Of a stretch of DNA of 64,000 nucleotides, positions 9,085 to 19,300 are shown piece after piece. The first letter of the stretch is position 1. The number at the start of each line of letters is the position of its first letter. The stretch comes from Brevundimonas sp. EYE_349 (GTDB lineage Bacteria; Pseudomonadota; Alphaproteobacteria; Caulobacterales; Caulobacteraceae): positions 235,623-299,622 of the forward strand of contig NZ_JAHXPB010000005.1 of assembly GCF_023147505.1 (NCBI RefSeq), written 5' to 3'. The position numbers and the translations under genes were made by a program. The notes under the pieces were generated by a model. The model worked only from the letters and a program-made list of their open reading frames with translations. It did no database searches and was not told the origin of the DNA.

Positions 9085-9762
9085 CTACTCAGCCCGTAAC
9101 CACTTATAAACGTCCACGCCTTCATCGATGTCTTCAAACAGTCTTGTTTTGCCACTTTCAATGACGAGTGCTTTTTCACAAAGACTGCTGATTAGATTCA
9201 TATCATGTGATGCCATTATGAATGCCCGTTTACCGCGCTTGACAAATAGCTCATCCTGACATTTCTGTTGAAATCGAGCGTCCCCGACAGCTACCAACTC
9301 ATCTATTAAATAACAGTCGAACTCGATTGCCAGTGAAAGACCAAATGCGAGCCTCGCTCTCATACCGGACGAATAATGTTTAACGGGTTGACGTAGCGCT
9401 CTACCCAGTTCCGCGAAGTCGTCGACCCGAGCCAGAACATTGGCAAAGTTCCTCCTGTATATACGAGAAATGAATCTAATATTGTCTAGGCCGGATAAAC
9501 TGCCTTGAAAGCCTCCACCAAACCCAATCGGCCAAGAACTAGACATTGACCAAGTCAATTTGCCAGATGTAGGCGGCAGAATCCCGCCCAACATCTTAAT
9601 CAGTGTAGACTTACCCTGTCCGTTTCGCCCCAGGATAGCAATACGTTCCTCATGCGCCAACACAAAGCTGAGATCAGAAAACACCTGTTTCGATCCGCTG
9701 GGATAGACTTTTGATAGTTGTTCGACTTTGAGACCAATTTTTTGACATGCCTCAACTGTCAT
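9085..9762 (-). CDS. kpsT: capsule polysaccharide export ABC ATPase (KpsT/CtrD/BexA type)
   Basis: The ATPase half of a capsule-type polysaccharide exporter, acting at the inner face of the cytoplasmic membrane with the permease at 10949-11791. At 225 residues it has the short KpsT length, without the extra C-terminal domain of Wzt. Visible motifs: Walker A GRNGQGKS at 45-52, signature SSGMR at 131-135, Walker B YLIDELVAVGD at 151-161 and the switch histidine H186 in MASHD. The ATG overlaps the stop of the upstream gene by one base (TAATG), so the two are coupled. Functional assignment is firm at family level; the transported glycan is unknown. Confidence 0.9.
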   Translation of the reverse strand: MTVEACQKIGLKVEQLSKVYPSGSKQVFSDLSFVLAHEERIAILGRNGQGKSTLIKMLGGILPPTSGKLTWSMSSSWPIGFGGGFQGSLSGLDNIRFISRIYRRNFANVLARVDDFAELGRALRQPVKHYSSGMRARLAFGLSLAIEFDCYLIDELVAVGDARFQQKCQDELFVKRGKRAFIMASHDMNLISSLCEKALVIESGKTRLFEDIDEGVDVYKWLRAE

Positions 9763-10925
9763 TACTGGCGATGCTCCTTAACACCAGTCCATATAAGCCA
9801 CGCTACCCCATAAATTAATAGCAGAGTGCCAAAGACCGTCAGAACGGCCAGCAGTCGCTTCGGCTCTGTAGGCTTATCGGCTAGGCTGGGACTGACAACA
9901 CGCTCTAGGTAAAGTTGCTGCCGTCGGGCATCTTGTCGCGCGCTGTTAAGCGTGGCTGTGGCGGAGGCTAGGTTTCGCGCAGCCAACTCTCGCCTACCAA
10001 CAAGAAGCTCATAGTCACCCACCTGGGGCGCTAAAGAATTGGTGGTCCCTGCGATCCGCTGGCGCTGCGCTTCGATTTGCCCTTCAATAGCCCGGAGTCG
10101 GGCATTCAGCGAAGCGAGCTGCGGACTTTGGGGGGCTTGGGACTCGAGCTGCTGCTTTTCCGCCGAAAGCTCCGCTTGATTTAGAAGGAGCCCGCCCAGC
10201 ACCTCGGAGGTCTCGGTGGCGACGTTCGCTGGATCGATGAATCGTTGGTTAGTGCGAAAGCGCGTTAGCTCAGCCTGAACTTGAACGACATCTTCCTGAG
10301 CGTCCTTGACGGCCGCTTCAGCCTCTACGACGGCCGTTTCCGTAGCACGTCGGTTCAATCGGTTTACAAGATTTTCCCCTCCGTCCAACAAACCGTTAGC
10401 GATGGTCGTGGCGTCTTGCGGGCTAAACGCTTCGACGCGCAGTGTGCTCATGCCATTCGTCGAGTCATGGCCGACTACAACAAACCGCTGAAACCCCTTG
10501 TAGAGGGCTTCACGGCTATTTCCCTCCCATGGGCGTCGAACACCAGAAAACGGATCGACTCCTGTTTGGCTCAACATGGCGCGAATATCATATCTGCGCT
10601 GAAGGTCTTTCAGCGCGTCGCGTGACTTAATGTACTCATGCACAGCAAAGGCGTCGGTCTGGGCGGTTCCAAGACCGACGCCCTGCAGAGCAACACCTAA
10701 AGGCGACGGCGTTTGCTGTGTTTGAGCGCGAACAATAAACCGAGCCTCCGACACGTAACGTGGTGTCGCCAAGGAGGCATAATAAATTGCTGCCGCAAAG
10801 GTAGGCACAACGACGACAAACATGAATGGCCATGAAATGCGTTCACGCCAACTCTTTCGCTTTTGGCCAAGCGCTTGACCCGAAACAGGTCCCAGGAAAG
10901 TTAATTTTGCTTCAGACATTGTCAT
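9762..10925 (-). CDS. kpsE: capsule export inner-membrane/periplasmic adaptor (KpsE/CtrB/BexC type)
   Basis: A polysaccharide co-polymerase-like protein, expected to bridge the ABC transporter to an outer-membrane channel. About 387 residues from ATG 10925. One membrane span lies near residues 32-50 (FMFVVVVPTFAAAIYYASL), then ATPRYVSEARFIVR, the usual start of the Wzz/KpsE periplasmic domain. A long glutamine- and alanine-rich helical region (~195-340) likely forms a coiled coil. A second span lies near 360-380, followed by a short basic tail. It sits between the permease and the ATPase genes, as in group 2/3 capsule loci. No matching outer-membrane KpsD/Wza gene is in the window. Confidence 0.88.
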   Translation of the reverse strand: MTMSEAKLTFLGPVSGQALGQKRKSWRERISWPFMFVVVVPTFAAAIYYASLATPRYVSEARFIVRAQTQQTPSPLGVALQGVGLGTAQTDAFAVHEYIKSRDALKDLQRRYDIRAMLSQTGVDPFSGVRRPWEGNSREALYKGFQRFVVVGHDSTNGMSTLRVEAFSPQDATTIANGLLDGGENLVNRLNRRATETAVVEAEAAVKDAQEDVVQVQAELTRFRTNQRFIDPANVATETSEVLGGLLLNQAELSAEKQQLESQAPQSPQLASLNARLRAIEGQIEAQRQRIAGTTNSLAPQVGDYELLVGRRELAARNLASATATLNSARQDARRQQLYLERVVSPSLADKPTEPKRLLAVLTVFGTLLLIYGVAWLIWTGVKEHRQ

Positions 10926-10948
10926 CAAGGGGAATAAATTTCCCGCTC

Positions 10949-11791
10949 CTATTCCACGTCAACGTACTTTAGGGCAGTCGCAAGCACGAGGAGACCGGCG
11001 AAAAGAAGAATCGTCCCGCAGAGGGCCGGGTAAAAGGGATGGTAGTACGCTTCAAAAAATTCTCCGAAAAATCCGGCGCGCACCATTTCCACCGCATTAG
11101 GCATGGGCACAAGTAAGAACGCTTCTCGATATGCTGGCGGGACGATCGACACAGTAAAAAATGCTCCTGATAGCGGTATGAGCATATAGGTAAATAACTG
11201 CGTCACTCGCTCGACAACTTCGAATCTCACAGCAAGGGCGCTGAGCAAAATGGCTAAGCCAAACGAAAGCCAAGCTAACGACAACCATCCCCAGTATAGA
11301 AGAAGAGGCATTTTAGGCAACGAAACCTGTCCCATCGCAAACAAAATGATGAAAACAGCCAGGAAGGCTGCTGTCGTTCCCATGAATTCCACCATAGCTC
11401 TTGCAGCATACACATGTATGATTCTCACCTGTCGATGATGGAGAAGACCGACATTTGCCTGAATGGCCCCCAAGCTGTGCTGTATAAAATGCCGCAGAAG
11501 TAGCAGGCACATATACCCCGTCATGACGAAAGCCCCCACCCTTACGCCGTGCTCATAGGGCGGCTTGAGCACACTCCACATGGCGATCACACCGAGACAG
11601 AAAAGCAGAGGTTCACCAATGACCCACAGAAAACCCAAGCCCTCTCGCCCATACCGGGTGACCATCTCGCGCATCATGAGCGCCCTGGTAATTCGCACCT
11701 GCCCGGCGATCCTGCCGCCGAGTTCGCGGATTGATATGATCACGCGCGCCAAAAGCTTGCCTTGAGATGGTTTCCTGCGATGCGCCTGCAT
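10949..11791 (-). CDS. kpsM: capsule polysaccharide export ABC permease (KpsM/CtrC/BexB type)
   Basis: The membrane half of the polysaccharide exporter. This 280-residue protein has an N-terminal cytoplasmic amphipathic stretch containing MMREMVTRYGREGLGFLW, a recognisable KpsM/Wzm-type entry helix, then about six hydrophobic spans between residues ~60 and ~275. The segment NAVEMVRAGFFGEFF near 228-242 matches the conserved loop before the last spans. It is the first gene of the leftward exporter operon (permease, adaptor, ATPase, unknown protein) and is divergent from gmd across 135 bases, which should hold both promoters. ABC-2-type export of an undecaprenyl- or phospholipid-linked polymer is the family role. 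Confidence 0.9.
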   Translation of the reverse strand: MQAHRRKPSQGKLLARVIISIRELGGRIAGQVRITRALMMREMVTRYGREGLGFLWVIGEPLLFCLGVIAMWSVLKPPYEHGVRVGAFVMTGYMCLLLLRHFIQHSLGAIQANVGLLHHRQVRIIHVYAARAMVEFMGTTAAFLAVFIILFAMGQVSLPKMPLLLYWGWLSLAWLSFGLAILLSALAVRFEVVERVTQLFTYMLIPLSGAFFTVSIVPPAYREAFLLVPMPNAVEMVRAGFFGEFFEAYYHPFYPALCGTILLFAGLLVLATALKYVDVE

Positions 11792-11926
11792 ACACCATAT
11801 GCCCGGTCATAAAACACTTGTTGAGCGAAGTTGGACTGATTGCCCAGGCAAGGCGAAAAACAGCCTCGCGTCGAGTAGGAAGGCCAGCTATCTAGCAGCG
11901 TAAGCGCGTCCCTTGCGGCGCACAGC

Positions 11927-13015
11927 ATGTTCGAGAACAAAATGGTTCAACTGAATGGTAAGGTCGCTCTCATCACGGGCGTTACGGGGCAAGACGGCGC
12001 ATACCTGTCGGAGCTGCTTCTAGCAAAAGGCTATATCGTCCACGGCTTGAAGCGGCGATCGTCATCATTCAACACAGGCCGGATCGAGCATCTCTACCAA
12101 GATCCTCACGAGAAGGATCCGCGTTTCGTCCTGCATTACGGTGACCTGACGGACTCCACCAACCTCATTCGTATTGTCCAGGAAACCCAGCCCGACGAGA
12201 TTTATAATCTCGCCGCTATGAGCCACGTCCAGGTTTCTTTCGAAGCGCCCGAGTACACCGCCAATGCTGACGGTATTGGCACCCTGCGAATTTTAGAAGC
12301 GATCCGCATTCTCGGCCTCGAGAAAAAGACGAAGTTCTACCAAGCCTCAACGTCAGAGCTTTATGGTTTGGTCCAGGAAGTCCCCCAGTCAGAGACAACG
12401 CCCTTCTACCCTCGCAGCCCGTACGCCGTGGCCAAGATGTACGCCTATTGGATCGTGGTGAATTACCGAGAGGCCTATGGCATGCACGCGTCGAACGGCA
12501 TCCTATTCAACCACGAGAGCCCGCTTCGCGGCGAGACCTTCGTGACGCGCAAGATCACGCGCGCGGTCGCCGCCATCAAGCACGGCTTACAGGACACCCT
12601 GTACCTCGGCAACATCGACGCCAAGCGCGACTGGGGCCATGCACGCGAGTATGTGCGTGGCATGTGGTTGATGCTGCAGCAGGACAAGCCGGACGACTAT
12701 GTCTTGGCCACCGGTGAGACCACGGTCATCCGCGACTTCGTCACTCACGCATTCAGCCAGATTGATGTGGTGTTGCGCTGGGAAGGCGAGGGTGTGAACG
12801 AGAAGGGTATCTGTAGCAACACTGGCCGTGTCTATGTCGAGATCGATCCGCGCTACTTCCGCCCAACTGAAGTTGATCTGCTGATCGGCAACCCTGCCAA
12901 AGCCAAGGCCAAGCTGGGCTGGACCCACGAAACCGAGTGGGAAGCCTTGTGCGCCGAGATGGTCGCCGCCGATCTGATCGTCGTGGCGCGGGAGCAGCGC
13001 GGCAATGGCGAGTGA
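11927..13015 (+). CDS. gmd: GDP-mannose 4,6-dehydratase
   Basis: Converts GDP-D-mannose to GDP-4-keto-6-deoxy-D-mannose, the first committed step to GDP-L-fucose and GDP-rhamnose. The 362-residue SDR has the NADP-binding [10 protein letters not shown] at about 18-27, [15 protein letters not shown] at 43-57, the catalytic STSELYG at 141-147 and Y166-x3-K170 in [12 protein letters not shown]. The start could be ATG 11927 or ATG 11942 (MVQLNGK); the latter gives a more typical N-terminus, but neither has a strong ribosome-binding site. It overlaps fcl by 11 bases, so product and next enzyme are co-made. Its substrate would come from the ManC fusion and phosphomannomutase encoded further right. 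Confidence 0.96.
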   Translation: MFENKMVQLNGKVALITGVTGQDGAYLSELLLAKGYIVHGLKRRSSSFNTGRIEHLYQDPHEKDPRFVLHYGDLTDSTNLIRIVQETQPDEIYNLAAMSHVQVSFEAPEYTANADGIGTLRILEAIRILGLEKKTKFYQASTSELYGLVQEVPQSETTPFYPRSPYAVAKMYAYWIVVNYREAYGMHASNGILFNHESPLRGETFVTRKITRAVAAIKHGLQDTLYLGNIDAKRDWGHAREYVRGMWLMLQQDKPDDYVLATGETTVIRDFVTHAFSQIDVVLRWEGEGVNEKGICSNTGRVYVEIDPRYFRPTEVDLLIGNPAKAKAKLGWTHETEWEALCAEMVAADLIVVAREQRGNGE

Positions 13016-13955
13016 GATCATCTTTCCGCTCGCCGGCAAGCGGGTCTGGGTCGCCGGCCATCGCGGCATGGTCGGCTCAGCCATCGTGCGCCGTCTGGCA
13101 AGCGAGAACTGCGAGATCATCACGGCGACTCGCGCCGAGGTGGATCTGAAGAACCCGGCCGAGGTCAATGTGTTCGTGGCAGACAAGAAGCCGGACGCCA
13201 TCTTCATGGCGGCGGCCAAGGTCGGTGGCATCCTGGCCAACGACACCTATCCGGCCGACTTCCTCTACGACAACGTGATGATCGCGGCGAACGTCACCGA
13301 AGCGGCGTACCGGAACAACGTTGGCAAGCTGCTGTTCCTAGGCTCCAGCTGCATCTATCCGAAACTGGCTCCCCAGCCGATCCCCGAAAATGCCCTGCTG
13401 ACTGGCCCGTTGGAACAGACCAATGAATGGTATGCGATTGCCAAGATCGCCGGCGTCAAACTGGCCCAAGCCTATCGCAAACAGCATGGTTGCGACTTCA
13501 TCAGCGCCATGCCCACGAATCTGTATGGGCCTGGCGACAACTTCGACCTGAACACCAGCCATGTGCTGCCGGCACTGATTCGAAAGGCGCATGAGGCAAA
13601 GGCGGCAGGCGAGGATCACATCACGATATGGGGTACGGGCACGCCGCGTCGAGAGTTTCTGCACGCCGACGACTGCGCAGACGCTTGCGTATTTTTAATG
13701 CGGCAATACTCGGATTTCGAGCACGTCAACGTCGGATCAGGAGAAGATATCGCGATCATCGACCTCGCACGGTTAGTCTGCAAGGTCGTCGGCTTCACCG
13801 GAGAAATCCACACGGATAAGACCAAGCCAGACGGTACGATGCGAAAACTTATGAGCGGGGACAAGCTTAGGCAAGCCGGGTGGACTCCGAGCGTAACTTT
13901 GGAAGCGGGTATCACAGCCGTGTACGAGAAATTCGCCTCGACCGACGAACTCTAG
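13005..13955 (+). CDS. fcl: GDP-L-fucose synthase
   Basis: Epimerises and reduces GDP-4-keto-6-deoxymannose to GDP-L-fucose. The 316-residue SDR shows the nucleotide-binding [10 protein letters not shown] at 18-27, [11 protein letters not shown] at 69-79, SSCIYP at 114-119 and the catalytic Y143-x3-K147 (WYAIAKIAG), then [14 protein letters not shown], all classic Fcl/WcaG elements. ATG 13005 overlaps the end of gmd by 11 bases. Its presence beside gmd means the polymer or lipopolysaccharide built here probably contains L-fucose. Base composition is closer to the chromosomal average than in the flanking island genes, perhaps because gmd-fcl is an older module. Confidence 0.96.
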   Translation: MASEIIFPLAGKRVWVAGHRGMVGSAIVRRLASENCEIITATRAEVDLKNPAEVNVFVADKKPDAIFMAAAKVGGILANDTYPADFLYDNVMIAANVTEAAYRNNVGKLLFLGSSCIYPKLAPQPIPENALLTGPLEQTNEWYAIAKIAGVKLAQAYRKQHGCDFISAMPTNLYGPGDNFDLNTSHVLPALIRKAHEAKAAGEDHITIWGTGTPRREFLHADDCADACVFLMRQYSDFEHVNVGSGEDIAIIDLARLVCKVVGFTGEIHTDKTKPDGTMRKLMSGDKLRQAGWTPSVTLEAGITAVYEKFASTDEL

Positions 13956-13994
13956 CACTCGCACCCTCTCATCAAGAAAGGGACTCGAACTGCC

Positions 13995-15593
13995 GTGGAG
14001 AGCCCAGCAAGACAACGCTTTTTGGCAATCAACAAGGAAATCTCAGACCTATACATGGAGCGCCGGGAAAAGCGATTTGTGTATGTTGACTTGATGCACA
14101 ATAACCTAGGCTACCTTCTTAGGTCTCTATACATTGGACGAGCAGCCGCAATCATTACCGGCTGCGACCTAGTTGGTATTGGCGGTAATCCAGGCGTTGT
14201 AAAGCGATCAGCATATTTGGATCCGGCAGAGCTCGATATAGAACTAGCGGCGTCTTTTGGTGTTACGCGTGTTATCTTTGCGCCTACTTACGATCTTGTA
14301 GACACAAGGGAAGGTGCATGCTTGGCCGATCATCATGCAGCCCCAGACTATCTTTCCGCCAGAATGCTCAGCGATAAAATCGAAGAAATTCAGCAAATAT
14401 CTGACAATGATGGATTCCAGCTTGGAAGAATAGTGCAAGATACTTTCATGCGCTCTCATCTATTGCCCACCCTTTTGAGATGTCCAGCCTTACACTCGAC
14501 GTTCGAGGAAGTAGAATTATTAGGTGCGTGGTTCAGAGAGCTTTTTGAAAACAATCCGCCGGAGGCCTTCGTATCGGGCCATATAGACTATTCACCTTGG
14601 GGCTTAGCTATGCAGCGCTGTATGGCAGCGGGCGGAAAATCTATTTACTATAGATGCGATGTCAGAACACCTATATATGTCTTGGGTGAAATGGATCGAA
14701 ACGAGACATTAAATGGATTACTACGAAAGGCCGATAAAAAGGCTTACTATGATTATAGACATAGATTTTCATTGCCTCGGAAAAGTTTGGACATACGACA
14801 TTCCCTGAATAACTCTGTTTCAAAAAACTGGCGCTGGGTCGAACATCCGAGCGACCATCACAGTTTTGAATGGCCTTTTAATAACGGCCTACCTACCGCG
14901 TGCTTGTTTACCCACACATTCACCGACCAACCCAGTGCTGATAAGTCGGCATTTGTCGATCATCTGCATTGGCTCGAACAGACACTCGATCACGCAAGAA
15001 AACGGTCTGACTACAATCTTTTTGTAAAAATTCATCCTTTAGACGGATTCTTTGATCTCACTGCGGCTATAGATCGATTGTCAGATAAATACCAAGATTC
15101 AAAAAATATTGTTTTCGTTCGCTCGCCTGTTCCTGCCGAGTTGATCGTAAGGGAGTGCAAGCTCGGAATAACTGTTAGAGGCACCCCGGCTCTTGAGTTC
15201 TCTGCACTTGGTCTGAGAATGCTTCTGGCGGGAAGAGCTTATTTTGATCACGTCGGCTCCATCACTTATTCACAATCTCCGGAAGAATATTTCTCCTACC
15301 TAGAAGATTTTCTTTTCAATCCGCAGCCAATGATCGACTCGTATGAGGCAAAAAGTTATGTTTCGTTTGACAGGTATTGGGCAGCCCCCCACTCGTCCTT
15401 GCTAGGATCATTTGATCCCCATCAGACAGCTCATGACATCTGGGCCAACGCGCTGCATCATTGCGCATCGACAGCATTCGAAATCGACGACATTACACAG
15501 TCCCTGGCAGAAGCATTCGACACTTGCGACCGACAAGGATTTGCACGCGCATTCCAGCGACGTAGTATTTCTTTTGATAGGGGCCATAATTGA
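13995..15593 (+). CDS. capsule-type polysaccharide protein, probable GT-B transferase
   Basis: A 532-residue protein from GTG 13995, 39 bases after fcl. I do not recognise its exact family. The C-terminal third (about residues 300-440) contains LFVKIHPLDGFFDLT followed by a helix, NIVFVRSPVPAEL and ITVRGTPALEFSALGLRMLL. That order, a lysine/histidine strand, then a phosphate-binding-like loop, then an acidic E in a G-T-P-x-x-E context, is what capsule synthesis (KpsC/KpsS-like) and CDP-glycerol-type transferases show in their donor domain. The N-terminal half has no clear motif. AT-rich like the island's left part. It may attach an acidic or phosphate-linked sugar, which would fit the CMP-sugar synthetase-like gene downstream; this is inference. 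Confidence 0.6.
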   Translation: MESPARQRFLAINKEISDLYMERREKRFVYVDLMHNNLGYLLRSLYIGRAAAIITGCDLVGIGGNPGVVKRSAYLDPAELDIELAASFGVTRVIFAPTYDLVDTREGACLADHHAAPDYLSARMLSDKIEEIQQISDNDGFQLGRIVQDTFMRSHLLPTLLRCPALHSTFEEVELLGAWFRELFENNPPEAFVSGHIDYSPWGLAMQRCMAAGGKSIYYRCDVRTPIYVLGEMDRNETLNGLLRKADKKAYYDYRHRFSLPRKSLDIRHSLNNSVSKNWRWVEHPSDHHSFEWPFNNGLPTACLFTHTFTDQPSADKSAFVDHLHWLEQTLDHARKRSDYNLFVKIHPLDGFFDLTAAIDRLSDKYQDSKNIVFVRSPVPAELIVRECKLGITVRGTPALEFSALGLRMLLAGRAYFDHVGSITYSQSPEEYFSYLEDFLFNPQPMIDSYEAKSYVSFDRYWAAPHSSLLGSFDPHQTAHDIWANALHHCASTAFEIDDITQSLAEAFDTCDRQGFARAFQRRSISFDRGHN

Positions 15594-15594
15594 A

Positions 15595-16329
15595 ATGAAA
15601 AACTCTATCGATTGCTATATCCCGGCAAGGTTAGGCAGCTTAAGAGTGCCAGCAAAGAATCTCCGAATTCTAGGTGATCGCCCTTTAATAGCGCATACGA
15701 TACGAACCCTTAAGCAGGTCAAAAACATATCGTCTTTCTGCGTTAACACAGAAAGTGCCATTATAGCAGATGTGGCCACGCGTTACGAGTCCAACGTCTA
15801 TATAAGAGACCCAAATCTCGCCAGTTCGGACACCTCTACAGACGATATAATATATAATTATGCCATTAATTCTATGGCAGATAATATTCTGATAGTAAAT
15901 CCGACAGCTCCATTTTTAAAAAGCTCTTCCATAGACGCCGCAGCACAGCACTTTATAAAGACAAGACGGAGTTTATTTTCGTCTAACCAAATTCGAAGGC
16001 ATGCCCTGTTCAGGGGCGCGCCTTTAAATTTTTCCTCGCATAGAAAAAGCCCAAGAACCCAAGAACTTGAACCCATAGCGCTCATAAACTTTATATTTAT
16101 TTTTCTAAATAAAGCCGAAGTTATAGCTGCGTATGAGAGACAGGGCTACTGTCTCTACTCTTCGGACATGCAGCTCTGGCCTTTGGATGGGTTGGAGGCC
16201 TGGGACATTGATGACGAGTTTGATTTCCAACTCGCGCAGTGGGCGATTAGCAAGCATGGACATCAGGAACCTGAGTACGCGCCTGAGGTGGCAGCAATGA
16301 TAAAATTAGGTGCGCGTTTTGAAAGCTAA
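15595..16329 (+). CDS. CMP-sugar (acylneuraminate-type) cytidylyltransferase-like protein
   Basis: Members activate a 2-keto-3-deoxy acid sugar (sialic, pseudaminic, legionaminic or Kdo type) with CTP. The 244-residue protein starts at ATG 15595 and shows the hallmark IPARLGSLRVPAKNLRILGDRPLI near residues 8-31, then ADVATRYESNVYIRD and a NPTAPFL motif near 99-105, and ends with an ID-DEFDFQLAQW element near 204-215 typical of NeuA-like proteins. It follows the previous gene by one base. No sugar-acid synthase (NeuB/PseI type) is visible in the window, so its substrate must be made elsewhere. Its stop overlaps the putA stop on the opposite strand by 3 bases: this is the right edge of the AT-rich island. 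Confidence 0.82.
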   Translation: MKNSIDCYIPARLGSLRVPAKNLRILGDRPLIAHTIRTLKQVKNISSFCVNTESAIIADVATRYESNVYIRDPNLASSDTSTDDIIYNYAINSMADNILIVNPTAPFLKSSSIDAAAQHFIKTRRSLFSSNQIRRHALFRGAPLNFSSHRKSPRTQELEPIALINFIFIFLNKAEVIAAYERQGYCLYSSDMQLWPLDGLEAWDIDDEFDFQLAQWAISKHGHQEPEYAPEVAAMIKLGARFES

Positions 16330-19300
16330 AGGCTCAGCAACGCCGGATCTCCGCCCTGCGCGGCGATGTTCACGCTGATCGCCTTTTCGGCCGCGTATCG
16401 GATCAGGCTGTTAGGTCCCCCCGCCTTGGGGCCCGTGCCTGACAGCCCTTCGCCGCCGAACGGCTGCACGCCGACGACCGCGCCGGTGATCGAGCGGTTG
16501 ACGTAGACGTTGCCGGCGGGAACCAGGTCGACGACTTCGGCGGCGAAGGCTTCGATGCGGCTGTGGACGCCCAGGGTCAGGCCGTAGCCGCGCGCGGCGA
16601 GCTTGCCGGCGACCGACTTCAGGTCGGACGGGGCGTAGCGGTAGATGTGCAGGATGGGGCCGAAGACCTCACGCTCCAGGAAGTCGGGCGTGGGGATTTC
16701 GGCGATGGTAGGGGCGAACAGGTCGCCCTTTTCGGCGCCCATCGGCAGGGCGGCGCGGGCGATGACTTTGGCTTCCTTCGACAGGCGCTCGACGTGGGCT
16801 TCGAGGGCCCGGCGGGATTCGGGGTCGATAACGGGGCCGATGTCGGTCTTGGGGTCGCCGGGGTCGGCGACGGTCTGGACCGCCAGAGCGCCCTTCAGGC
16901 CCTCGATCAAGGCGTCGGCCGAATCCTTGGGCACATAGAGGACGCGTAGGGCCGAGCAGCGCTGACCAGCGGAGCCAAAGGCCGACTGGATCACGTCGTC
17001 GATGACCTGCTCCTTCAGCGCCGTCGTGTCGATGAACATGCCGTTCAGTCCGCCCGTCTCCGCGATGAAGGGGATAATGGCGCCCGGCCGGGCGGCGATG
17101 GAGCGATTGATGGCGGCGGCCGTGTCGGTGCCGCCGGTGAAGGCGACGCCATCGATGCCCGGATGGGTGACCAGGGCCGCGCCGACCGTCTCGCCACGCC
17201 CAGGGACCAGGGCCAACAGGTCAGGGTTCAGGCCGGCCTTGTGGTAGAGGCGGACGGCCTCGGCGGCGATCAGCGGCGTCTGTTCGGCAGGCTTGGCCAG
17301 AACTGCGTTGCCGGCGGCCAGAGCCGCAGCGATCTGACCGGTGAAGATGGCCAGGGGGAAGTTCCACGGCGAGATGCAGGCGAAGACGCCCCGTCCGTGC
17401 AGGAACAGCTGGTTGGTCTCGCCGGTCGGGCCCTTCAGCGTTTCCGGGGCGGTGAAGTCGCGCTCGGCCAGTAGGGCGTAATAGCGGCAGAAGTCGGCGG
17501 CCTCGCGCACCTCGGCGACGCCATCGTTCAGGGTCTTGCCCGCCTCGCGGCTGAGCAGGGCGACCAACCGATCCAGATCGGCCTCCAGCGCATCGGCCAT
17601 GGCGCGCAGGACGATGGCGCGCTTGGCGCCGCCTTGGCGGTCCCATTTGACCTGAGCCTCGGCGGCGGCTTGGGCGGCGGCGTCGATGTCAGCCGCCTCG
17701 GCTTCCGAGACATGGCCCAGCACCTGTGATCGATCGAAGGGATTGGTCACGTCCTGAGCGTTGAGGCCGGCGCGCAGCTTGCCGCTGATGATCGGCCCGC
17801 TGGTCAACTTCTCGCGGTCGACCCCTTCCAGCGCTTTGGCGTGGGCTTCACGGTCGGCGGCCTGAGAATAATCGCGGCCGAGGGAGTTCTGACGATCGCC
17901 GTACATGTCTTTCGGAACCGGAATCTTGGGGTGACGGTCGGGCGCCTGCTCGACCAGGGAAATGGGATCGGCCGCGACGGCCGCGGCAGGCACGCGCTCG
18001 TCCAGCAGGGCGTGGACGAAGGAGGAGTTGGCGCCGTTTTCAAGCAGACGCCGCACCAGATAGGGCAGCAACTCTTCGTGCCCGCCAACGGGGGCATAGG
18101 CGCGGACGATGACGGTTTCGTCGGCCCAGGCTTCGTGAGCGGCGTCGTACAGCGCCTCGCCCATGCCGTGCAGCCGCTGGTGCTCGACCGTGACGCCGTG
18201 ATCACGCGCCATACGCCGCACGGCCGCCAGCGTATGGGCGTTGTGACTGGCGAACTGGGAATAGATGGCCGGCGCGGCCTCGATCATGGCCTTGGCGCAG
18301 ACGAGGTAGTTCAGATCGGTCGCCGCCTTGGTCGTATAGACGGGATAGTCGGTGCGGCCGAACACTTGGGCGCGCTTGATCTCGGTGTCCCAATAGGCGC
18401 CCTTGACCAGGCGCACCATCAGACGACGGCCGGAGCGCCGGGCGAGGTCGGCGACCCGCTCGATCGTCTCCCGACCGCGCTTCTGATAGGCCTGAACCGC
18501 AAGACCGAGCCCCGTCCAGCCGCCCAGCGACGGTTCGTGCGCCAGCCGGTCCAGCAGTTTCAGCGACAGGGCCAGACGGTCCGCCTCCTCGGCGTCCATC
18601 GTATAGTTGATGTCGTATTTCGCCGCGATCTGGGCCAGACGCAGGATGCGGGGATACAGGGTCGCCCAGACGTCATCCTCATGCGTCGCCTCATAGCGGG
18701 GCGACAGGGCCGACAGTTTCACCGACACGCCGTGGCCGTGCTCCGGTCCCTGGCCCTTGGATGTCTTGCCCACCGCCTCGATGGCGTCGGCATAGATCTT
18801 CTCATAGCGGTCGGCGTCGGCCATGGTCCGGGCGCCTTCGCCCAGCATGTCGAAGCTGCACAGCCAGCCTTCCTTGTTCGATCGCTTCAGCGCGCTCTGG
18901 ATGGTGCGGCCGACGACGAACTGCTCGCCCATGATCTTGACGGCGGTGGCCACGGCCTGGCGGATGACCGGCTCGCCCAGTCGGCCGGCGATCCGCTTCA
19001 GGAAGCCGGGCAGGTCGCTGCGCGCCTCGTCATCCACATCGACCAGCTTGCCGGTCAGCATCAGACCCCAGGTCGAGGCGTTGACGAACAGGCTGTCGGA
19101 CTGACCCAAGTGGGCGGCCCAGTCGGCCGAGCCGATCTTCTCGGCGATCAGGCGATCGCGGGTGTCCTCGTCCGGCACGCGCAGCAGGGCCTCGGCCAGA
19201 CACATCAGGGCCAGACCCTCGCGGGTCCCCAGCGAGAATTGCTTCAGGAAGCTTTCGACGACCCCCTGCTTCTTCTGGCTGCGGCGGGCGTGTTCGACAA

